Source: JAXDBV01 sp034678415
GTDB taxonomy: Bacteria > Bacteroidota > Bacteroidia > Bacteroidales > VadinHA17
Direction of reading: 5' to 3'
Assembly (NCBI GenBank): GCA_034678415.1
Contig: JAXDBV010000195.1
Span: 1 to 5,014, forward strand
DNA: 5,014 nt
In this document: piece by piece, positions 1-5,014 of the stretch
How the letters are laid out: every line of letters starts with the position of its first letter
Position numbering within the stretch: the first letter of the stretch is position 1
Notes under the pieces: generated by a model
Seen by the model: only the letters and a program-made list of their open reading frames with translations
Told to the model about the DNA's origin: nothing
Database searches by the model: none
Program-made: the position numbers and the translations under genes

Positions 1-863
1 ATTACCAGAGTCCCCAATACCTTCAGGGATGTCAATATTTCGGGTGCATTATCGGCAGGGTTTGTAACAGGATCAGCCGGGGTATGTTTCACCTTGATGG
101 AGAAGAATATTATCTGGCAAAAAACGATGGCGACCGGCATCTGCATGGAGGGTTACAGGGGTTTGACAAGAAACTTTGGCATCCGGCCACCATCGCAAAC
201 GAAAAAGAAATTGGCATTGAGCTTAGCTACCTGAGCGCAGACATGGAAGAAGGATATCCGGGCAACCTGCAGACCCTTATCAGGTATGTGCTCAACAAGA
301 CCGGGGAATTGAGTATCGAATACTTCGCCAGAACCGATAAAAAAACAATCATAAACCTCACCAACCATACCTATTTTAATCTTACCGGAAGACGGGAAAC
401 GATCCTTAATCATCACCTGGAGATCGATTCCTCCAACATCATTGAACTCAATAATCTGATCCCAACAGGCAGAATTATTGATGTTTCGGGTACGCCGTAC
501 GATTTCAGGAAAAAAACCTCCATCGGTGCCCGCATCGATCAATTGCCTGACGGATATGATATAAACTACGTGCTGGAACAATATGACGGGAACTGTAACT
601 ATGCGTGCCGTTTAAGCGAAGAACAGACCGGCAGATTTGTAGAGGTGTATACATCCCAGCCCGGCTTGCAGATCTATTCAGGGTACTACATACCTGAGAT
701 GCTCTTTAACGGCAGGAAAGAATTTGGCCGCTATGCAGGGTTCGCCATTGAAACACAGCATTATGCCGATTCGGTTCACCAGCCCGGCTTCCCTTCCATC
801 GTCTTGTGTCCCGCCGATGAATATTACCAGAAAACCGTCTGCAGATTCGGTGTAATAAATTAA
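1..863 (+). CDS. galM: Aldose 1-epimerase (mutarotase), 5'-truncated by window edge
   Basis: Interconverts the alpha and beta anomers of free aldoses such as glucose, galactose and probably mannose. The reading frame is open from the window edge (first full codon at base 3), and the residues before the ATG at 84 are already family sequence (YFGCIIGRVCNRISRG, matching the usual FG.iiGRyaNRI), so 84 is an internal methionine. 286 residues are visible; against family members of about 340, roughly 50 N-terminal residues (more if there is a signal peptide) are missing. Motifs seen: NRI arginine (about 69), LHGG histidine (144-146), NHTYFNL histidine (366-368), GYD aspartate (558-560) and ETQHYADS glutamate (750-752). 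These correspond to the two catalytic/binding histidines, the substrate-binding aspartate and the catalytic base known for GalM, and the two histidines have the same 74-residue spacing as in the Lactococcus enzyme. Oddities are GYDIN where GYDHN is usual, and several extra cysteines. The next gene starts 13 bp downstream, so it is probably co-transcribed. Whether the enzyme is exported cannot be told without its N-terminus. Confidence 0.95.
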   Translation, partial: YQSPQYLQGCQYFGCIIGRVCNRISRGMFHLDGEEYYLAKNDGDRHLHGGLQGFDKKLWHPATIANEKEIGIELSYLSADMEEGYPGNLQTLIRYVLNKTGELSIEYFARTDKKTIINLTNHTYFNLTGRRETILNHHLEIDSSNIIELNNLIPTGRIIDVSGTPYDFRKKTSIGARIDQLPDGYDINYVLEQYDGNCNYACRLSEEQTGRFVEVYTSQPGLQIYSGYYIPEMLFNGRKEFGRYAGFAIETQHYADSVHQPGFPSIVLCPADEYYQKTVCRFGVIN

Positions 864-876
864 TGTTCTGTTACAT

Positions 877-1545
877 ATGAAAAGAAGCGAAATCAACAGG
901 ATTATACTTGAAGCGAAGCACTTCATTGCAGAACGGAAGTTTTACCTGCCTGAATGGGCGTTCTGGTCACCCGACCGGTGGAAGGGATCCAATAAGAAGT
1001 GTTCAGAAATCATTGACAATAAACTGGGATGGGATATTACCGATTTCGGAAGCGGCAATTTCCTGCACCGGGGCCTGGTACTGTTCACACTGAGGAATGG
1101 CCATTGGGGGAAAAAGGATAAATCATATTGTGAAAAGATCATGGTGGCCGGGGTAAACCAGGAAACACCCTGGCATTTTCACTGGAACAAAAGTGAGGAT
1201 ATCATTAACCGGGGAGGGGGAAACTTGCTCATTGAACTGTTCAATTCAACCCCCGACGACACATTTGATAACAGTCCGGTATCTGTAAGTATCGATGGTG
1301 TCCAATCAGTCCTGAAAGCGGGTGAAGGTATCATTCTTCTTCCCGGACAGAGTATCTGCCTCAGGCAAAGAATGTATCACAGGTTCTGCGGTGTGGAGGG
1401 AACGGTGTTAATCGGTGAGGTCAGTGCCGTCAATGACGATGAGAATGATAACCGGTTTTACGAAAGGGTGGGTCGATTTCCTGCCATTGAAGAAGATGCC
1501 GAACCACTTCACCTGCTTGTTTCCGACTATGCATCCCGCCTGTAA
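877..1545 (+). CDS. D-lyxose/D-mannose isomerase (cupin-fold sugar isomerase)
   Basis: A 222-residue protein of the D-lyxose ketol-isomerase family (YdaE / E. coli O157 sugar isomerase type), which interconverts D-lyxose with D-xylulose and D-mannose with D-fructose using a divalent metal in a cupin barrel. The visible signature is nearly complete: an N-terminal MKRSEIN, HFHWNKSEDIINRGGG (100-115), the AGEGIILLPGQSICL strand (148-162), YHRF (167-170), GEVSAVNDDENDNRF (180-194) and RFPAIEEDAEP (200-210). Likely metal ligands are H100, H102, E107 and H168; their spacing fits the H-x-H-x4-E plus distal H pattern of the family. The length equals that of the long (about 227-residue) subfamily. No signal peptide, so cytoplasmic. 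The ATG at 877 is chosen because MKRSEIN is the typical family N-terminus; no Shine-Dalgarno precedes it. With a GH38 mannosidase in the same operon, D-mannose is the likelier physiological substrate, but lyxose cannot be excluded. Confidence 0.92.
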   Translation: MKRSEINRIILEAKHFIAERKFYLPEWAFWSPDRWKGSNKKCSEIIDNKLGWDITDFGSGNFLHRGLVLFTLRNGHWGKKDKSYCEKIMVAGVNQETPWHFHWNKSEDIINRGGGNLLIELFNSTPDDTFDNSPVSVSIDGVQSVLKAGEGIILLPGQSICLRQRMYHRFCGVEGTVLIGEVSAVNDDENDNRFYERVGRFPAIEEDAEPLHLLVSDYASRL

Positions 1546-1571
1546 CAACGGGAACCTCTAACCAACGGTCG

Positions 1572-2762
1572 ATGAATGAACGTGTCATAAATATTTCCGG
1601 TGTCGGTTGCTGCCTCGTTGACCGCTTATACGGTAATATTTCATTTGCCGCGGAAAGTTTTTCAAGGTATCTGTCCCGACAGCGAGGGGATGGCGGGCTT
1701 ATACCGGGTCATCTGGTGTTCAGGGAGGAGTTTGAGTCATTCACCGGAGACAGGCTGGACAGGGTGCTCAGGGATATCACCCATGGAAGAGAGCCCGATG
1801 CAGTCAATATCGGGGGACCCGGTATTGTTCCCTTGATACACGCATCCCAGCTATCCGGTCAGGATACCTGCAGATACCATTTCTATGGGTGCGGAGGAAG
1901 GGACAGCGCGGGCAGCTTTATCCGTTCCTCCCTGAAAAGGACCCCGGTTCAACAGGATAAATACAGTGTGACGGAGGGCCTTACTCCCCTCACCATCGTG
2001 CTTTCTGATCCGTCGTACAACGGTGGCCAGGGAGAACGGATCTTCATCAATTCCATTGGCACTGCATGGGATTATAAACCGTCAAATCTCGATGATGATT
2101 TTTTTGCATCGCGCGTGGTGGTGTTTGGAGGTACCGCCTTGGTACCCCAGATACATGACACCCTGACGGATCTGCTGGAACGGGCAAAAAGAAACGGTTG
2201 CCTCACCATTGTCAACACCGTTTTTGATTTCAGAAGTGAAAAGTCCAATCCCGGAGGGAAGTGGCCATTGGGAAAAACGGATGAAAGCTATCGATTGGTG
2301 GATCTGCTCATCATGGACCGTGAAGAAGCATTACGGCTCAGCGGAACCGACGGATTGAATGAAGCCACCGGTTTCTTCCTTGGAAAAGGGACAGGAGCCG
2401 TGGCCGTGACAAACGGGTCAGATAATATCCGGCTGTTCTCAACGGGTAAGGCGTTCGACGGGATAGATGAATGCGAGATGCCGGTGTCTCATGCCATCTC
2501 AAAAAGAATACAAAACGGCTATGCCGTCGATACCACCGGTTGCGGAGACAACTTTGCCGGGGGCATGATCGCTTCCGTGGTATCGCAGCTGAAGGATGGT
2601 ATACAGAAGCCTGACCTGCGGGAAGCCGTCATAATGGGTATCATATCCGGAGGATTTTCCTGCTTTTACATGGGTGGCACATACTTCGAAAAATACCGCG
2701 GGGAGAAATTACAATTGTTATATCCTTATTATGAGGATTATAAGAAACAACTGGAGGCCTGA
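1572..2762 (+). CDS. PfkB-family carbohydrate kinase (substrate unknown, possibly fructokinase)
   Basis: A 396-residue cytoplasmic sugar kinase of the ribokinase/PfkB superfamily, transferring phosphate from ATP to a sugar hydroxyl. Evidence: ISGVGCCLVDRLY at the N-terminus (beta strand leading to the substrate-binding aspartate), NIGGPGIVPLIHASQLS (79-95, equivalent to PfkB signature 1, GG.p.NvA..l..LG), YGCGGRDSAG (105-114), and DTTGCGDNFAGG (320-331, signature 2) with D326 as the catalytic base. It is longer than usual ribokinases or fructokinases (about 300-330 residues), mostly because of an extra segment at about residues 20-78 ahead of the first GG motif. The anion-hole motif reads GCGD rather than the usual GAGD. 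The start at 1572 lies 26 bp after the isomerase stop, with no Shine-Dalgarno; an ATG at 1576 is out of frame. The gene's 3' end overlaps the next gene. Placed after a mannose/fructose isomerase, a fructose or other ketose kinase role fits, but this is inferred from context only. Confidence 0.88.
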   Translation: MNERVINISGVGCCLVDRLYGNISFAAESFSRYLSRQRGDGGLIPGHLVFREEFESFTGDRLDRVLRDITHGREPDAVNIGGPGIVPLIHASQLSGQDTCRYHFYGCGGRDSAGSFIRSSLKRTPVQQDKYSVTEGLTPLTIVLSDPSYNGGQGERIFINSIGTAWDYKPSNLDDDFFASRVVVFGGTALVPQIHDTLTDLLERAKRNGCLTIVNTVFDFRSEKSNPGGKWPLGKTDESYRLVDLLIMDREEALRLSGTDGLNEATGFFLGKGTGAVAVTNGSDNIRLFSTGKAFDGIDECEMPVSHAISKRIQNGYAVDTTGCGDNFAGGMIASVVSQLKDGIQKPDLREAVIMGIISGGFSCFYMGGTYFEKYRGEKLQLLYPYYEDYKKQLEA

Positions 2763-4005
2763 ACGGAAGCGTATCGTTATTTTCGGTGCCGGGAAAATCG
2801 GGCGTTCATTCATAGGACAACTGTTCGGCCGCGCCCGCTATGAGGTGGTTTTTATTGATACCGACCCTGCGCTTGTTCACGCACTGAACCGGCACAGGAG
2901 CTACCCTGTGGTTATCAAAGGAAAGAGGGACAGAACCCTCATCATACGTCATGTCAGGGCATGCCTGGCGACCGATAGGCCACAGGTGGCCGATGAGATC
3001 GCCGGTGCTTCAATCCTGGCTGTGTCGGTAGGGAAAAATGCATTCGAACAGGTGATCCCGCTGATAGCGGCAGGACTAATAAAACGGTACAAAGCGTGTC
3101 CCTCCATTCCTCTGGATATCATCATCGCTGAGAATATGAGGTCGGCAGCCAGGTTCATGCACAAACGGCTCGCGTATCTGCTGCCCAGCAATTATCCGAT
3201 CGACCAGTTGGTGGGCCTGGTCGAAACCAGTATCGGCAAAATGGTTCCCCTGATCACGAAAAAGGATCTGCAAAAGGATCCGCTGACACTGTTCGCAGAA
3301 GAATTTAATGAACTGATCCTGGACAGGAAGGGATTTAAGGGTGACATTCCCGATGTTAAAGGATTGTATCCGAAAGAAAACATCAGGGCATGGGTGGATC
3401 GTAAAGCATTCATCCATAATCTTGGCCATACATCAATAGCCTTTTACGGGTCATTCAAACATAAGAATGCAAGGTACATCTACGAGGTGCTTGAAGATAC
3501 GGAAGTATACCGTTTTGCATATGTTGTGATGATGCAAGCCGCCCGTCTCTTACATGCATTCTACCCTGATGAATATTCACTGCAGGAATTGGAGTCCCAT
3601 ATATCCGACCTGTTAATCCGCTTTCAAAACAGGGCGCTGGGCGATACGATCTTCAGGGTAGGACAGGATCTTACAAGAAAACTCGGTCCTGACGACAGGT
3701 TCATGGGAATTATCAGGATGGCTGAAACAAAGGGCATGCTGCATGACAGAATAACGGAAGCAATGACATACGGTTTCTTTTTTAAAGGAAAGGATGATGA
3801 AGGAAACATGTTCCCAGCAGATGTTGAATTCCACCACCGTCTGGCGAAAGGACTGGATACGGTTTTACACGAGGTTTGCAGATGTCACTCCCCGCAGGAT
3901 AATGCAATTATTGCTGAAATCCGGAGATATTACGAAAGAAGTGTCAGCAACATTTCTGAGAAAAACTATATTGACAAAACACAATTAAAATCCAACAAGA
4001 TATGA
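2731..4005 (+). CDS. Mannitol-1-phosphate 5-dehydrogenase-like polyol dehydrogenase
   Basis: A member of the polyol-specific long-chain dehydrogenase/reductase family (mannitol dehydrogenase Rossmann plus C-terminal domains), 424 residues from this start. Residues 15-25 (RIVIFGAGKIG) form the dinucleotide-binding loop, and FIDTD (42-46) ends the second strand in an aspartate, which favours NAD(H) over NADP(H). AENMRSAARF (133-142) matches the CEN motif region. RKAFIHNLGH (224-233) carries the family catalytic pattern K-x4-N-x2-H (K225, N230, H233). The best functional match by appearance is the mannitol-1-phosphate group (D-mannitol 1-phosphate to D-fructose 6-phosphate), not the uronate reductases, but substrate is not proven. 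The start is uncertain. The family normally begins right at KRIVIFGAGKIGR, where base 2764 holds CGG instead of ATG; the nearest upstream in-frame ATG is 2731, inside the kinase gene (32-bp overlap). An ATG at 2674 would overlap by 89 bp and is less likely. The last 20 or so residues are polar, AT-rich and look unconserved. Confidence 0.88.
   Translation: MRIIRNNWRPERKRIVIFGAGKIGRSFIGQLFGRARYEVVFIDTDPALVHALNRHRSYPVVIKGKRDRTLIIRHVRACLATDRPQVADEIAGASILAVSVGKNAFEQVIPLIAAGLIKRYKACPSIPLDIIIAENMRSAARFMHKRLAYLLPSNYPIDQLVGLVETSIGKMVPLITKKDLQKDPLTLFAEEFNELILDRKGFKGDIPDVKGLYPKENIRAWVDRKAFIHNLGHTSIAFYGSFKHKNARYIYEVLEDTEVYRFAYVVMMQAARLLHAFYPDEYSLQELESHISDLLIRFQNRALGDTIFRVGQDLTRKLGPDDRFMGIIRMAETKGMLHDRITEAMTYGFFFKGKDDEGNMFPADVEFHHRLAKGLDTVLHEVCRCHSPQDNAIIAEIRRYYERSVSNISEKNYIDKTQLKSNKI
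2753..2757 (+). promoter_or_regulatory. Possible Shine-Dalgarno GGAGG near the dehydrogenase start
   Basis: GGAGG sits in the last codons of the kinase gene, six bases before codon 2764-2766 (CGG), which is where homologous dehydrogenases would be expected to begin. It is the only strong Shine-Dalgarno-like string close to any gene start here, yet no ATG, GTG or TTG follows at a useful distance in the correct frame. It may be a relic, a chance result of the Leu-Glu-Ala codons, or a sign that the true start codon has been altered. Confidence 0.25.
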
Positions 4006-4064
4006 GTAGAATATTCTTTATTCTCCTGTTACTGACGATGGTTCACCCACCCGATTGCCAGGCT
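4002..4064 (+). other. Predicted signal peptide of the GH38 mannosidase
   Basis: Codons 1-21. A short N-region with one arginine (MSR) is followed by a hydrophobic core (IFFILLLLTMV, residues 4-14), a polar stretch (HPPDCQ) and a plausible signal peptidase I site after A21 (CQA, then GGKKK). Cys19 is preceded by PPD, which does not make a lipobox, so a lipoprotein is unlikely. The catalytic domain starts about ten residues later (TIHFIGHAHMD), as expected for a processed enzyme. The cleavage position is a judgement by eye. Confidence 0.65.
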
Positions 4065-5014
4065 GGGGGGAAGAAAAAACATACCAGTGACACCATCCAT
4101 TTCATAGGGCATGCACATATGGACATGAACTGGCTCTGGACCTATTTTGAGACGTTGAAAATGTGCAATGACAACCTGCGGCAGGCAGCAGCCTTTATGA
4201 ATGAATATCCCGATTTTAAGATGATCCAGAGTCAGGCGGCCGTCTACCGTTTTGTTGAAAAAGTTGATCCTCCGCTGTTCGACTCTCTCAGGAAATATGT
4301 AAAGGAAGGGCGTCTTGAACCGGCCGGCGGGATGTGGACTGAAGGGGATATGAACCTGTCGTCGGGCGAGGCCATTACCCGTTCATTCCTTCTCGGTCAA
4401 CGCTATTTTCAGAACCACTTTGGAAGGATGTCCACGGTAGGCTGGCTTCCCGATAATTTCGGACATATATCGCAAATGCCCCAGATACTTAAACTGGCCG
4501 GATGCGATTATTTCTATTTTACCCGGTGCAAGCCCTATATGGGCACGTTCTGGTGGACCGGACCTGATGCCTCAACGGTTCTGTGCTATGCAAACAACGG
4601 GAGCGGCCAGAGAAGGCTGGTACCTGAACAATTAAAAGAGGAACTGAAACAGACAGTCCCCGGCAAACACAGAATGCTTTACCCGCTTGGTTTAGGGGAT
4701 CACGGTGGGGGCCCCACCCGTAAAATGATCGATCAGGTGCATCATCTCGACAAAACACCCGGGTTCCCGGCCATGCGGTTTACCACAGCCGCCGATTTCT
4801 TTCGCAAAGCATCGAGGGAAATGGATGGCAGGCCCACCCATGTGGGCGAGATGCAATTTATTTTCGAAGGCTGTTACACAACAGTGGCTGAAATCAAGGA
4901 GGGTAACCGAAGCCTTGAAAACCTCCTCTATGCAGCGGAGTTTTTCAATACCCTTCGCTGGCTGAATGGCGATCCCTACCCTGCCGCTGAACTGCGTGAT
5001 ATATGGACAACAGT
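4002..5014 (+). CDS. Exported GH38 alpha-mannosidase, 3'-truncated by window edge
   Basis: N-terminal 337 residues of a glycoside hydrolase family 38 alpha-mannosidase, a zinc-dependent retaining enzyme that removes alpha-linked mannose. The frame is open to the window end, so the C-terminal part is missing (family members usually have 800 residues or more). Motifs: IGHAHMDMNWLW (35-46) supplies the zinc ligands H39 and D41; GWLPDNFGHISQMPQIL (147-163) holds D151, the expected nucleophile and zinc ligand; GLGDHGGGPT (230-239) follows; and EMQFIFEGCYTTVAEIKEGNR (283-303) is the strand-loop that in many bacterial GH38 enzymes reads H-R-G-T-Y-T. The fourth zinc ligand, a later histidine, is beyond the window. 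The N-terminus looks like a signal peptide (SRIFFILLLLTMV, then polar residues), so a periplasmic or surface location is likely. The ATG at 4002 overlaps the dehydrogenase stop as ATGA, indicating translational coupling. Which alpha-mannoside is cut cannot be told. Confidence 0.93.
   Translation, partial: MSRIFFILLLLTMVHPPDCQAGGKKKHTSDTIHFIGHAHMDMNWLWTYFETLKMCNDNLRQAAAFMNEYPDFKMIQSQAAVYRFVEKVDPPLFDSLRKYVKEGRLEPAGGMWTEGDMNLSSGEAITRSFLLGQRYFQNHFGRMSTVGWLPDNFGHISQMPQILKLAGCDYFYFTRCKPYMGTFWWTGPDASTVLCYANNGSGQRRLVPEQLKEELKQTVPGKHRMLYPLGLGDHGGGPTRKMIDQVHHLDKTPGFPAMRFTTAADFFRKASREMDGRPTHVGEMQFIFEGCYTTVAEIKEGNRSLENLLYAAEFFNTLRWLNGDPYPAAELRDIWTT

Noticed and set aside
84..86. ATG at 84 as the true start of the epimerase
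   Set aside because: Codons upstream in the same frame to the window edge encode conserved mutarotase sequence (YFGCIIGR..NRI), so the gene begins before the window.
153..581. 142-codon open frame on the minus strand inside the epimerase gene
   Set aside because: It lies wholly opposite a gene with intact mutarotase motifs, and its translation shows no recognisable domain; it is a shadow frame.
2130..2146. Inverted pair GGTACC-gcctt-GGTACC
   Set aside because: The six-base arms are mid-gene in the kinase, encode a plausible GGTALVP strand, and have no adjacent T-run or regulatory context; likely chance.
2674..2730. Longer dehydrogenase start at the ATG at 2674
   Set aside because: It would overlap the kinase by 89 bp and add MAHTSKNTAGRNYNCYILI, which looks like a frame-shifted reading of the kinase C-terminus and not family sequence.
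3076..3429. 117-codon open frame on the minus strand inside the dehydrogenase gene
   Set aside because: It is antisense to conserved dehydrogenase sequence including the K-x4-N-x2-H motif and shows no family features of its own.
4704..4718. Near-perfect palindrome GGTGGGG-G-CCCCACC
   Set aside because: It coincides with codons for the GDHGGGPT motif of the mannosidase, lies mid-gene, has only a one-base loop and no T-run, so it is not a terminator.
4519..4758. 79-codon minus-strand open frame inside the mannosidase gene
   Set aside because: The + strand frame is continuous GH38 sequence across this stretch; the antisense protein is cysteine- and arginine-rich without recognisable pattern.

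Overview
The window (5,014 bp, roughly 48% GC by eye) looks like the interior of a single co-directional operon on the + strand, probably from a member of the Bacteroidota. The phylum is an inference. It rests on the type of GH38 alpha-mannosidase (FEGCYTTVAEIKEGNR signature), on the general absence of Shine-Dalgarno sequences before the starts, and on this style of packed sugar-utilisation cluster. No rRNA, tRNA, CRISPR array, insertion sequence or long repeat was seen, and base composition looks even throughout.

Layout: (1) positions 1-863, the 3' part of an aldose 1-epimerase (galM type), whose start lies before the window; (2) 877-1545, a cupin-fold D-lyxose/D-mannose isomerase; (3) 1572-2762, a divergent PfkB-family carbohydrate kinase; (4) 2731-4005, a polyol-type long-chain dehydrogenase resembling mannitol-1-phosphate 5-dehydrogenase; (5) 4002 to the window end, the N-terminal part of an exported GH38 alpha-mannosidase, cut by the window edge. 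The gaps are 13 and 26 bp, followed by overlaps of 32 and 4 bp. There is therefore no room for internal terminators, no promoter was recognised, and no gene-free stretch reaches 300 bp. The operon's promoter and terminator must lie outside the window.

Working model (inference from family knowledge): the exported mannosidase releases mannose from an alpha-mannoside. The epimerase equilibrates its anomers, the isomerase converts mannose to fructose, the PfkB kinase phosphorylates fructose or a related ketose, and the dehydrogenase links fructose 6-phosphate to mannitol 1-phosphate. This would be a phosphomannose-isomerase-independent route for mannose, possibly serving a substrate that contains both mannose and a polyol. 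The exact substrates of the kinase and dehydrogenase cannot be read from the sequence. The least certain structural point is the start of the dehydrogenase gene, which has no ATG at the position where the family normally begins.
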